32,480 bases of DNA from JAEXNA01 sp041676625 (GTDB lineage Bacteria; Vulcanimicrobiota; Xenobia; Xenobiales; JADMJV01). This document shows positions 16,066 to 24,140 of this stretch, piece by piece. Numbering within the stretch: position 1 is the stretch's first letter; every line of letters starts with the position of its first letter. The notes under the pieces are model-generated. The model was given only the letters and a program-made list of their open reading frames with translations, did not search any database and was not told the DNA's origin. A program made the translations under genes and the position numbers. The stretch lies in NCBI GenBank assembly GCA_041676625.1, contig JBAYRN010000059.1:1-32480 (forward strand). Direction: 5' to 3'.

Positions 16066-18180
16066 TTAAAGCCTCCTCGAGAGTTGCAAACTGTTGACCA
16101 CCACCGCCAGCGAGGCCAACGGCATAGCTATGGCCGCCACCAAAGGTGAGACCACTCCCGAAGCGGCTGCGGGCACCGCGATCAAGTTGTACAAGACGGA
16201 CAATCCAAGACTGCTGGAAACCGTTTTCCGGTAAGCTTTCCCCAGATCCAGCCAGGCCATGACAGGCTCCAAACCGGGACGAAGCAGCAGCACCGGCGCT
16301 GAAGCGGTGGCCACCGAAGCGGCGTGACCCATGGCCGCCCCCACATCGGCCGCGGCCAACGCCGGACCGTCGTTGACACCGTCACCCAACAGTCCCACCA
16401 CCGCTCCTTCCTGTTGCAGAGCAGCGACCCGGCGGGCCTTGTCATCAGGGAGTTGGTTGCCGGCGTAATTTTCGATCCCGATCTGCTGGGAAACCCTCTC
16501 GGTTCGGTCCTGCCGATCACCGCTTAATAGGTGAAGTCTCAGACCTCGGTCTTTGAGCTTCTCGATCAGTACAGGGGCCTCGGGCCGCACCGCATCTTCA
16601 AAAGACCAGCAAGCCCACCTCTCCCCATCTACGGTCAGTTCGATGTCTCCGGTACCCCCGGAATGAGTTCCGATGAAGACCTCTCGACCCTCGATCAAAG
16701 CCCGGCGGCCTCGCCCCGGTACCGCTTCGACTTCAGCGGTCAACTCCGGCGCACCGCTCGCCGAGTAACGATTCATGAGGGTCCGGGCGAAAGGGTGGGA
16801 GCACTCTTTCTCCAGCACCTGTACCAGCGCGGAGATCTCCTCTTCCGAACGTCGGTGGTGCTCTTCTCTGATGAGTTCAGGACGCCCCACCGTGACCGTT
16901 CCGGTCTTGTCCATGACCAGGTCGGTCAGTACCGGAGTCTGCTCCAGTGAGGCTTCATCCTTGACCAGAACACCCCGCTCGATGCCAGTGCGCACCGCCA
17001 TCCAGTAGGCCAACGGCAGGGCCAAACCCAGCGCGCAGGGACAGGTAATGACCAGCACCGAGACGGCTACCAGGGTGGCCTTTTCCAACCCCACCGGCAG
17101 CCACCAGAAAAACACCAGCAGCGCGATTACCAGGATCAGCCCTGAAAACATAGAGGCGACCTTGCCCGAAAGCTTGCCTTCTCCCATTCGGCTCTCCTGG
17201 GTCTCTTCGATCAAGGCGGCCAGACGGCTCAAGGTGGTCTTGGCTCCCACCGCATCCACCCGCATGGCGGCCTGTCCCGAAAAGACTTGAGTTCCGGCCA
17301 GAAGTGGATCCCGTGGGCCTTTCTTCAGCGGCAGCGACTCCCCGGTCATGGAAGATTCGTCGACCTCCACTTCGCCTTCCATCAAGGTCCCGTCGGCCGG
17401 TACCCCGAGACCCTGCTCCAGAAGCACCAGGTCCCCCACCTCCAGGGCTTCCACCCCCACCTCGACCTCCGCGCCGCCTCGCAAGACCCGGGCTCGCTCC
17501 GGGCGTAGCCCCAGCAGAAGATCCAGGCTGTTGCGCACCCGGCTCATCCCCAGGCTCTGGAGATAACGCCCCACCAGAAGGGCAAACACAAAGGCGGTCG
17601 CCGTATCGAAATACTGGTGCTCGGTCCCTCGATAATACGACACTACCGATAGCAAGTAAGTCGCCCCCAGGCCGATGGTGATGGGAACATCGATGGTGAC
17701 CTGCCTGTTGGATAACGCTTTCCAGGCGGGGATGGCAAAGTGAGAGCCACAAAAGAGCACGACGGGAGTTGTGAGGACGAAGCTCAGACCCTGGAAGAGC
17801 CTTTTGAATTCGCTCTCGATCCCCTGAAACTGCCCGATATAGAGAGCGATGGAAAGGAGCATCACGTTGGCCGCAACGCATCCCGAAATCCCGAGCTTTA
17901 AAAGCAGTGCCCGCTGCTCCCGGGTGTCCTTTTCGTTCTGCCGGACCTGTTTCTCCGAGAGGCGACGAGCGGTAAAGCCAGCCTGGGCCAGTGCCTCCAG
18001 GGCCTCCGGCAACTCAAATTCTTGGGCACGCACCGAAAGGCGGGCTTGCTTTCTGGTGAGATTGACGGCTGCCTCGAGCACGCCCGGGCGGCCCCGCAAG
18101 AGTTGCTCCACTCGGTTGACGCAAGAGACGCAATGCAGCCCATCGAGCGACAGCAAAACCTCTTCTGCAGTAGCATCCAT
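16066..18180 (-). CDS. ccoI: CcoI/FixI, copper-exporting P1B-type ATPase
   Basis: A 704-aa P-type ATPase that moves copper to the periplasm for the cbb3 binuclear centre. N-terminal heavy-metal domain with GLHCVSC (C17, C20); the TGES actuator motif at 279-282; the transmembrane CPC at 380-382; phosphorylation site DKTGT at 424-428; SHPFA motif and the GDGVNDGPALAAADVG hinge. Context in the cco operon favours CcoI over housekeeping CopA. Starts three bases after the ccoH stop and abuts ccoS. Confidence 0.93.
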   Translation of the reverse strand: MDATAEEVLLSLDGLHCVSCVNRVEQLLRGRPGVLEAAVNLTRKQARLSVRAQEFELPEALEALAQAGFTARRLSEKQVRQNEKDTREQRALLLKLGISGCVAANVMLLSIALYIGQFQGIESEFKRLFQGLSFVLTTPVVLFCGSHFAIPAWKALSNRQVTIDVPITIGLGATYLLSVVSYYRGTEHQYFDTATAFVFALLVGRYLQSLGMSRVRNSLDLLLGLRPERARVLRGGAEVEVGVEALEVGDLVLLEQGLGVPADGTLMEGEVEVDESSMTGESLPLKKGPRDPLLAGTQVFSGQAAMRVDAVGAKTTLSRLAALIEETQESRMGEGKLSGKVASMFSGLILVIALLVFFWWLPVGLEKATLVAVSVLVITCPCALGLALPLAYWMAVRTGIERGVLVKDEASLEQTPVLTDLVMDKTGTVTVGRPELIREEHHRRSEEEISALVQVLEKECSHPFARTLMNRYSASGAPELTAEVEAVPGRGRRALIEGREVFIGTHSGGTGDIELTVDGERWACWSFEDAVRPEAPVLIEKLKDRGLRLHLLSGDRQDRTERVSQQIGIENYAGNQLPDDKARRVAALQQEGAVVGLLGDGVNDGPALAAADVGAAMGHAASVATASAPVLLLRPGLEPVMAWLDLGKAYRKTVSSSLGLSVLYNLIAVPAAASGVVSPLVAAIAMPLASLAVVVNSLQLSRRL

Positions 18181-18183
18181 GAC

Positions 18184-18714
18184 CTATTCCTTCAAACTCA
18201 CGGTACCGGGGTCGGCGAGGGGGGGCTTCATCGGAGCAACCTCGTGGCGAAACTCGACCTTCACGATCTGCTCGCTTTTCTCGGCCTCCAGTTCGAGCTT
18301 CCATTTGCCCGGTGTCAGCTTGAGATCGCCTCCGTAGATCCCCGGACCCACCTCTTTCAATTCGTGGTGCTGGTCGTCGCGCAGGGTGGCCGGACGCCCG
18401 AGCTTAAGCTTCACCCGAGCGTGCATCACCGGTTTGTGATCGGCATCCAGCATGGCGATCCGGAGGGGAAACTGCTCCTGGGGTTGGCCCGCCTGCTCCA
18501 GATTGTGAGCGATAGTCCAACCGAGGTCTCGCTGCCGTTCCTGGCGATCGATCTCCTGGCCGTACTCGATCCCGTGGCGGTAATACTCCACTTCATCCAG
18601 ACCCTCAAAACCGCTCGAGGCCATCGTCACCAGGCTCAGTTGAATTACGCAAAAGCTAACCAAGACAGCAGCCAGACCGTAGGGCCAAGGGTTGAAGGAG
18701 CTCTCACTTTTCAT
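18184..18714 (-). CDS. ccoH: CcoH/FixH-like cbb3 assembly protein
   Basis: A 176-aa protein with one N-terminal membrane helix (NPWPYGLAAVLVSFCVIQLSL) and a periplasmic beta domain (FPLRIAMLDADHKPVMHARVKLKLGRP...PGIYGGDLKLTPGKWKLELEAE), the FixH pattern. The family is needed for cbb3 assembly. I place the start at ATG 18714; an upstream frame extends to 18789 but would overlap almost all of the preceding small gene. It overlaps that gene by 11 bases, suggesting coupled translation. Confidence 0.85.
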   Translation of the reverse strand: MKSESSFNPWPYGLAAVLVSFCVIQLSLVTMASSGFEGLDEVEYYRHGIEYGQEIDRQERQRDLGWTIAHNLEQAGQPQEQFPLRIAMLDADHKPVMHARVKLKLGRPATLRDDQHHELKEVGPGIYGGDLKLTPGKWKLELEAEKSEQIVKVEFRHEVAPMKPPLADPGTVSLKE

Positions 18715-18832
18715 CGGTTTCACGCAATTCTTTCCTGATCCAGTAGACGATGAAAAAGCCCACCAGGGCCACCGCCACGAAGCCCGCAAATCCGATCATC
18801 CCGACTTGAGTGGTGAAGATCTGTTCGATCAT
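18704..18832 (-). CDS. 42-aa single-helix membrane protein in cco operon
   Basis: A very short gene encoding 42 aa: MIEQIFTTQVGMIGFAGF, one long membrane helix and the charged tail IRKELRETDEK. Its ATG overlaps the ccoP stop in an ATGA arrangement and its stop overlaps ccoH, so it is certainly in the reading chain of the operon. Size resembles CcoQ, but a CcoQ candidate exists in the usual place before ccoP. It could be a second CcoQ-like subunit or a small assembly factor such as CcoM; the sequence does not decide. Confidence 0.75.
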   Translation of the reverse strand: MIEQIFTTQVGMIGFAGFVAVALVGFFIVYWIRKELRETDEK

Positions 18833-19365
18833 TGCCCCTCCCCCGGGTTCCTGGTCAAAGACATCACGTAGACCGCCACGCTCTTGATCTCGTCGTCTTT
18901 GAGTTGAGACTTCCACTGGGGCATTCCTTTAGGGCGCCCCTCTCGAATGCTGGTGAGGATATCTTTCGGCTCGTTTCCGTAGAGCCACTCCTCATCGGTT
19001 AGAGACGGACCCACCTTTCCTTCGGCGTTGTCACCGTGACAGGCCGCGCAGTAAAACGTGTAGACCTCTCGACCAGCCTGCACGGTGGCCTGATCCTCGG
19101 AAAGCGAGGCGAGCGCCTCCAGTGCCTTCTCTTCGGCTTCCTCCCGAAGTGGGGCGTAGCGGGCTTCCTCGGTCTCCATCTGGGCATCGTACTGCTGCTC
19201 GGCGCTCCAACCGGAGAAGCCGGAAAAGTTGGGCAAACTCGGATAGTAAAGGGCGTAGCCGATCCCCCACACAATGGTAATGACAAACAGTGCCCCCAAC
19301 CAGGTCGGGATGGGGTTGTCGTACTCCTGGATGCCATCGAACTCGTGATCGAGTACTTCTGCCAT
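18829..19365 (-). CDS. ccoP: CcoP, c-type cytochrome subunit with a single haem site
   Basis: A 178-aa cbb3 subunit. N-terminal segment HEFDGIQEYDNPIPTWLGALF leads into one membrane helix, the FixP_N pattern. A periplasmic cytochrome c domain follows, with CAACH at 106-110 and a likely axial Met at 148 (KGMPQW). Classical CcoP is about 300 aa with two CxxCH domains; only one is present here. The helix-rich linker (55-95, Glu/Ala-rich) stands where the first haem domain would be expected to begin. It starts on the base after the ccoQ stop and overlaps the next gene. Confidence 0.9.
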   Translation of the reverse strand: MAEVLDHEFDGIQEYDNPIPTWLGALFVITIVWGIGYALYYPSLPNFSGFSGWSAEQQYDAQMETEEARYAPLREEAEEKALEALASLSEDQATVQAGREVYTFYCAACHGDNAEGKVGPSLTDEEWLYGNEPKDILTSIREGRPKGMPQWKSQLKDDEIKSVAVYVMSLTRNPGEGQ

Positions 19366-19521
19366 CTATTGATTCTCCTCTCCCAGCACATCGAAACGAT
19401 GCTCTTCCAGGGCGCGGTTTCCAGGGAGCAGATAGAGCCACCAGATCATACCGGTGAAAATCCCGAAAAAGGTGACCAGGACCACCTGCTTGATCAGGGC
19501 GACCATCGGTATCTCGTACAT
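19366..19521 (-). CDS. ccoQ: CcoQ-like small cbb3 subunit
   Basis: A 51-aa protein, MYEIPMVALIKQVVLVTFFG onward, with one membrane helix and a charged C-terminus (RALEEHRFDVLGEENQ). Position between ccoO and ccoP is the canonical place of ccoQ, and length fits. CcoQ stabilises the complex and links oxygen to oxidase stability. Its ATG overlaps the ccoO stop by one base (TAATG). Confidence 0.8.
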   Translation of the reverse strand: MYEIPMVALIKQVVLVTFFGIFTGMIWWLYLLPGNRALEEHRFDVLGEENQ

Positions 19522-20195
19522 TATTGATCCCTCCATTTGATGTCTCCACCAAGCTTTTGCATGTAGGCGATCAGAGCGATGACCTCGGTATCGGGTGGAA
19601 CTTCTTCCTTCAAGTCCCGGGAGATGCGCTCGGCGATCCGCTGAGCGTCGCGATCCATCTGTCTCATGACCCACTCTTCCTCGTCATACTTCTCGTCATA
19701 CGGTGTTCCGAGACGCTTCAGGACCTCGATCTTCTTCATGGTGGTCGAGCGGTCCAACTTGTTCTCGTAGAGCCAGGGATAGTTCGGCATAATCGAGCCC
19801 GGAGAGGTGACCCGAGGGTCCTTGAAGTGCAGGTAGTGCCAGGAGTCCCGGTTGGCCCCACCCTGGCGGTGCAGGTCCGGTCCGGTGCGCTTGGAGCCGA
19901 ACTGAAAAGGCCGATCGTAGACGTACTCCCCGGCCTTGGAGTAAGGTCCGTACCGTTCCGTTTCGTCTCGAAATGGTCTCACGGCCTGGCTGTGACAAGT
20001 GTAGCAGCCCTCTCGGATGTAGATGTCACGACCTTCCAACTCTAGCGGCCGATAGGGCTTGACGTCCTCGATCTTCACCACCTGCTGGTCCACGGTGTAC
20101 AGGGGTACGATCTCCACCACCCCCCCCACGGTCACCAGGATCCCGGTGAGCACGGCCATCCACATCGACTTCGACTCGATCTTCTTGTGGTCCAT
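19521..20195 (-). CDS. ccoO: CcoO, mono-haem cytochrome c subunit of cbb3 oxidase
   Basis: A 224-aa CcoO/FixO. One N-terminal membrane helix (MWMAVLTGILVTVGGVVEIVPLY), then the haem-binding GCYTCHSQ (C64, C67, H68) followed by the typical VRPFRDETERYGPYSKAGE, FQFGSKRTGPDLHRQG, and the SPGSIMPNYPWL segment with the axial Met. The start at ATG 20195 is preferred because AAGGAG lies ten bases upstream and it follows the ccoN stop by one base; a frame to 20225 would overlap ccoN. Confidence 0.93.
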   Translation of the reverse strand: MDHKKIESKSMWMAVLTGILVTVGGVVEIVPLYTVDQQVVKIEDVKPYRPLELEGRDIYIREGCYTCHSQAVRPFRDETERYGPYSKAGEYVYDRPFQFGSKRTGPDLHRQGGANRDSWHYLHFKDPRVTSPGSIMPNYPWLYENKLDRSTTMKKIEVLKRLGTPYDEKYDEEEWVMRQMDRDAQRIAERISRDLKEEVPPDTEVIALIAYMQKLGGDIKWRDQ

Positions 20196-20196
20196 C

Positions 20197-21636
20197 CTAC
20201 TCACTCTCCTTCTGCTCTTGGTCAAGTTTCTCCGGCCAGATAGGAGTCGGCGCGATCCGTCCCTGCTTGGCCGTCATCATCAGGTTGTAACCCATCATCA
20301 CCACTCCGATCAGATAGATACCTCCCCCGATGGCCCGTAAGATGTAGTAGGGGTGAAGCTGATGGACCGTCTCGATGAAACTGTACATCAGGTCACCCTG
20401 AGCGGTGACTGCTCTCCACATCAGGCCCTGAGCGACCCCGGTCACCCACATCGAAACCACGTAGATCAGGATACCTATCGTGCCGATCCAGAAATGCTTG
20501 GTGGCGAGATCCTGGGAATAGAGTTCGGTCTTGTAGAGCCTGGGGACCATCCAGTAGAGCATGGCGAAGATTGTGAAGCCCACCCAGCCCAGGGCTCCCG
20601 AGTGCACGTGGCCAATAATCCAGTCGGTGTAGTGCCCCAGAGCTGAAACACTCTTGATGCTGAGCATGGGACCTTCAAAGGTCGACATTCCGTAGAAGGT
20701 CAGAGCGACCACAAAAAACTTCGCCACCGGGTCGGTCCTGAGCTTGTCCCAGGCGCCCTTAAAGGTCAAAACTCCATTGATCATACCTCCCCAGGACGGA
20801 GCGATGAGCATCAAAGAGAAGACCATACCCAGAGTCTGACACCAGTCAGGCAGGGCGGTGTACAGAAGGTGGTGAGGTCCGGCCCAGATGTAGATGAAGA
20901 CCAGCGACCAGAAGTGGAGAATGGACAATCGGTAGCTGTAGACGGGTCGGTTGACCGCTTTGGGCAAGAAGTAATACATGAGCCCGAGGATCGGGGTAGT
21001 CAAGAGAAAGGCTACCGCGTTGTGTCCGTACCACCACTGAATGAGCGCGTCCTGGACCCCGGAATAGATGGGGTACGATTTGGTGAGGCTCACCGGGATG
21101 GCCAGGTTGTTGACGATATGCAGCAGGGCCACGGTGATGATGGTGGACATATAGAACCACACCGCTACATACATATGCTTGACTTTTCGACGACCCACCG
21201 TGGCGAAGAAGTTTATCCCGAAGATGACCCAGACGATGGTGATCAAGACGTCGATCGACCAGACCGGTTCGGCGTACTCCTTCCCGTCGGTGTAGCCCAT
21301 GAGCAGGAAAATGGCATCCAGGACCACGATGAGTTGCCAGGCCCAAACGTGGATCTTTGAAAGGGTGTCGGAGTACATCCGCGTCTTGCAAACCCTTTGC
21401 AGGCTGTAATACACCCCGGCAAAGATTCCGTTGGCGGTGAAGGCAAAGATCACGGCGTTGGTATGAAGCGGTCTCAGACGGCCGAAAGTGAGATACGGGA
21501 TATCGAAGTTCAACTGCCAGAAGGCGAGTTCTAAAGCCGCGTACAACCCCACCAGCATCCCCACGAACCCCCAGAACACCGTGAAAAATGCGAAGAGTCG
21601 AGGCGTCGAATCGTCGTAATAGAGTTCCTTGTCCAT
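20197..21636 (-). CDS. ccoN: CcoN, catalytic subunit of cbb3 oxidase
   Basis: A 479-aa haem-copper oxidase subunit I with 12 hydrophobic segments, carrying haem b, haem b3 and CuB. Ligand-bearing segments are LRPLHTNAVIF (haem b), QWWYGHNAVAF (CuB), WAGPHHLLYT (CuB His pair) and HYTDWIIGHVHSGALGW (haems). It reduces oxygen to water at high affinity and pumps protons. GGAGG touches the ATG at 21636, an unusually short spacing. An FNR-like palindrome is centred about 41 bases upstream of the start. First gene of the operon. Confidence 0.95.
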   Translation of the reverse strand: MDKELYYDDSTPRLFAFFTVFWGFVGMLVGLYAALELAFWQLNFDIPYLTFGRLRPLHTNAVIFAFTANGIFAGVYYSLQRVCKTRMYSDTLSKIHVWAWQLIVVLDAIFLLMGYTDGKEYAEPVWSIDVLITIVWVIFGINFFATVGRRKVKHMYVAVWFYMSTIITVALLHIVNNLAIPVSLTKSYPIYSGVQDALIQWWYGHNAVAFLLTTPILGLMYYFLPKAVNRPVYSYRLSILHFWSLVFIYIWAGPHHLLYTALPDWCQTLGMVFSLMLIAPSWGGMINGVLTFKGAWDKLRTDPVAKFFVVALTFYGMSTFEGPMLSIKSVSALGHYTDWIIGHVHSGALGWVGFTIFAMLYWMVPRLYKTELYSQDLATKHFWIGTIGILIYVVSMWVTGVAQGLMWRAVTAQGDLMYSFIETVHQLHPYYILRAIGGGIYLIGVVMMGYNLMMTAKQGRIAPTPIWPEKLDQEQKESE

Positions 21637-21668
21637 CCTCCGAGGATAGGGCGACCGCTCAGAGTGCC

Positions 21669-21686
21669 AAATGATCTAGATCATTT
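21669..21686. promoter_or_regulatory. FNR/Crp-like palindrome between ccoN and the regulator cluster
   Basis: A perfect 18-bp palindrome, AAATGATCTAGATCATTT, contains TGAT-CTAG-ATCA, differing from the FNR/Anr consensus TTGAT-N4-ATCAA only at the outermost base of each half. It is centred midway (41.5 bases) between the ccoN start on one strand and the start at 21719 on the other, so it could serve either side. Confidence 0.65.
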
Positions 21687-21718
21687 TTTCGGGGATCAGA
21701 TTAGGCCACTCTATCGCC

Positions 21719-22039
21719 ATGGGTCTTACTGTCATGGTGATAGACGAAAGCCGGGGGGAGCAACTTTTCGCCAAACAACTCTTGGAAGAACTGGAGCAGG
21801 TGATCCAGGTTTTCGTGACCGATGACCCTGGAAGCTACTGCTGGGGAGATCCCCCCGATGTCTTTATCCTGGGTGCCACCCATCTGGGCTGGGCCAGGGC
21901 TTTGCGCAAAAAATTTCCCGCAGCCACCATCATCGGCCGGGGCCCCTGGCAGGGAAGCACCACTCAAGAGTTCTTTCCCTGGGGAGACGAATTGCGCGAA
22001 CCAGCCTTGCCGATTACCAGCCTGATTCCCAAATCTTAG
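21719..22039 (+). CDS. Small receiver-like protein of unknown function
   Basis: A 106-aa protein. The strand pattern TVMVIDES, DVFILG and ATIIGRG, with helices between, resembles the alpha/beta fold of a response-regulator receiver, but the phosphorylatable Asp is not in place (FILG instead of LLD) so, if related, it is degenerate. The C-terminal part FFPWGDELREPALP is unlike a receiver. It starts a run with the histidine kinase 52 bases downstream, and lies opposite ccoN across the FNR-like site. No clear ribosome site. Confidence 0.5.
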   Translation: MGLTVMVIDESRGEQLFAKQLLEELEQVIQVFVTDDPGSYCWGDPPDVFILGATHLGWARALRKKFPAATIIGRGPWQGSTTQEFFPWGDELREPALPITSLIPKS

Positions 22040-22090
22040 AATGGAAGGTCGGCCTAGAGGAACGCTTCGTCTGGGCGGGAAGCGCCCCCC

Positions 22091-23143
22091 GTGATCGACC
22101 CCGAGGCCCTCGCTATCATATCCTCCCTACCCATCGCACTGCTGACCACCAATCAGCAACGAGAGATCGTGGGGGCCAATGCCGCCGCCGGATCCCTCTT
22201 CGGCTACGAACTGGACGAACTTTTGGGCCGGCCGGTTGAAACCCTGATACCCCAACGTTTCGCCCTTCGGCACCCCACTCATTACGAAAAGTACACGGCA
22301 GATCCGGCAACCCGCGAAATGGGAGCCGGCCGCGATCTCTGGGCCAGAAAAAAGGACGGTTCGGAGTTTCCCGTGGAGGTGGCCCTGACCGTACTCAACA
22401 CAGTGCCTCCCAAGTACCTGGCCTCGGTCCTGGATATAACCTATCGCAAGAAAACCGAGGAACTCTTACTCCAGCAGCAGCAGACCTTGGAGTCCAACCT
22501 GCAAGAAACCCAGGCCACACTCGAACATGAGATCTCCGAAAAAACCCGGCTGGAGGAGCGCCAGAGACTGGGTCGAGAGTTGCACGACTCCCTCTCCCAA
22601 AACCTCTACGGGATTGGACTGGGGATCCGCACCGCTCTGGCCAAAACCCAAAAGGGAGCCGACCCGAGCGAAGCCCTGGAGTACTGCTTATCCCTGACCG
22701 AAGCCTCCCTGGTGGAGATGAGGGCGCTGCTCTTTCGATTGCGCCCCAAGAGCCTGGAAACCGTACCCCTGGCCGACGTCTTACTCAGTCACACCCAGGC
22801 TGTCTCCGCCCGCTCCAAACTTCAGGTCCAGTTCAAGGTACTCGGCTACCCCAGAACGGAGCTTGACTTTGACAAGAAGTACGCCCTCTACCGCATCGTG
22901 ACGGAGGCCCTCCACAACTGCGTCAAACACGCCCGGGCCCGAAGCGTGGATATCGAACTGGAATGCAATCGTGGCAGCGTGGTGGCCACCGTGAATGACA
23001 ATGGGCAAGGCTTCGATCCCGAGGAGGTCGTGGCCGGACATGGACTGGCCGGGATGAGAGAAAGAGCCGAGTCGGTGGGAGGCCGATTGACCGTAGAGTC
23101 TTCATCGCTCGGGACCCTGGTCCGGGCAGTGATACCGAGATAG
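22091..23143 (+). CDS. PAS-domain sensor histidine kinase (HisKA_3 type)
   Basis: A 350-aa soluble kinase without membrane segments. An N-terminal PAS domain (about 5-115, ISSLPIALLTTNQQREIVGAN...YRKKTEE) is followed by a coiled linker (122-155), the HisKA_3 dimerisation box RLGRELHDSLSQNLYGIG with the phosphorylated H165, and the ATPase domain with ALHNCVKHA (N box), NDNGQGFD and GHGLAGMRERAESVGG. This class pairs with NarL-type regulators, such as the one at 24141. Start is GTG 22091. The PAS pocket shows no obvious haem or flavin ligand, so the signal is not known. Confidence 0.92.
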   Translation: MIDPEALAIISSLPIALLTTNQQREIVGANAAAGSLFGYELDELLGRPVETLIPQRFALRHPTHYEKYTADPATREMGAGRDLWARKKDGSEFPVEVALTVLNTVPPKYLASVLDITYRKKTEELLLQQQQTLESNLQETQATLEHEISEKTRLEERQRLGRELHDSLSQNLYGIGLGIRTALAKTQKGADPSEALEYCLSLTEASLVEMRALLFRLRPKSLETVPLADVLLSHTQAVSARSKLQVQFKVLGYPRTELDFDKKYALYRIVTEALHNCVKHARARSVDIELECNRGSVVATVNDNGQGFDPEEVVAGHGLAGMRERAESVGGRLTVESSSLGTLVRAVIPR

Positions 23144-23155
23144 AATTGGGACTTT
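23111..23155 (+). promoter_or_regulatory. Possible secondary DosR-like sites
   Basis: Near the 3' end of the kinase gene, GGGACCCTGGTCCG (23111-23124) matches nine of twelve core positions of the DosR box, and a perfect half-site TTGGGACTTT follows (23146-23155). The second lies about 75 bases before the CBS-OsmC start. AGAATTGGGACTTT at 23142-23155 is an exact inverted copy of 24794-24807. Confidence 0.35.
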
Positions 23156-23227
23156 CGATGGAAGGCCATGTCGTCTCGTTCAAGTATGCTGTTGCCAGGT
23201 AACCTATAGTCGTCCATGGAGGTTGAT

Positions 23228-24100
23228 ATGAAAACTGTACGAGACATTATGAGCCCAATCGTCATCTGCCTGGCTCAATCCGATTTTCTACCCGAAGCAG
23301 CCCAGCAACTGCGCGAAAAGGGTATCTCCGGCGCCCCCGTGATCGACGCTGACGGCGAATACGTGGGTCTGCTCTCCATTACCGACGTCAACTCCATCAT
23401 CGCCCGCGATTACGACGACAAAGAGACCCTGCAGAAGGTTTTGGAGGGTGATCTCCTGCGCGATTATCAATCGATCCAGGTGAAGGAAGTGATGACCCCC
23501 CACATTCTAAAGATCTCTGCCGACGCGACCCTGGAAGAGTTGGGACAGACGTTGCTGATCGCCGGAGTGCACCGTCTGATGGTGGCCGATGGTGGAGAGA
23601 TCATCGGTCTGGTCTCGACCACCGACCTCATTCACGGATTCATCAATCCCGACCAGGGCAAGGTCAGATCCGCCGGTCGCCCCCACACCCCTTACCTATT
23701 CGAAACCGAGTTTACCCTCAAAGGAGAAAAGCTGGTCCTGAGCGGGGCCGGTAGCGATCTCGATCTGGAGCCTCCGCGAGAGTTCGGTGGCAGCGGCAAC
23801 CGCTACTCCCCTGAAGACCTGTTCGTGGCCTCCATAGGTTCCTGCCTCTGCCTGACCTTTAAAGAGTTTGCCGACAAAGCCGGTGCCACCGTGTACAAGA
23901 TGAGCTGCCGAGCCATCGGGCGACTGGAAGGCGACGGAACCGGTCTGCGCTTCAGCCGGGTCGATCTTTACCCCAAGATCACGGTCAGTTGCGATCCCGA
24001 GAAGGCTGAATCCCTGCTCCAGCAAGCCAAAATCCGCTGTCTGGTCGGACGCTCCGTGGATGTCTTCGTGATGCTCCATCCCGAAATCCAATCTGCCTGA
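23228..24100 (+). CDS. CBS-pair and OsmC-like fusion protein
   Basis: A 290-aa fusion. Two CBS domains (about 1-60, VRDIMSPIVICLAQSDFLPEAA..., and 84-145, VKEVMTPHILKISADATLEE...) form a Bateman module that may bind adenine nucleotides. An OsmC/Ohr-like domain fills about 155-290; the two redox cysteines are probably those in ASIGSCLCLTF and KIRCLVGRS, suggesting thiol peroxidase activity. The ATG at 23228 has GGAGG five bases upstream (23218-23222), so I choose it over ATG 23216, which lies within that site. Sits between the histidine kinase and response regulator. Joining nucleotide sensing to peroxide detoxification is an uncommon architecture. Confidence 0.85.
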   Translation: MKTVRDIMSPIVICLAQSDFLPEAAQQLREKGISGAPVIDADGEYVGLLSITDVNSIIARDYDDKETLQKVLEGDLLRDYQSIQVKEVMTPHILKISADATLEELGQTLLIAGVHRLMVADGGEIIGLVSTTDLIHGFINPDQGKVRSAGRPHTPYLFETEFTLKGEKLVLSGAGSDLDLEPPREFGGSGNRYSPEDLFVASIGSCLCLTFKEFADKAGATVYKMSCRAIGRLEGDGTGLRFSRVDLYPKITVSCDPEKAESLLQQAKIRCLVGRSVDVFVMLHPEIQSA

Positions 24101-24140
24101 CCGAAAAAGGGCCCTCTAGGCCGGCTCAGAATTAGCGGGC

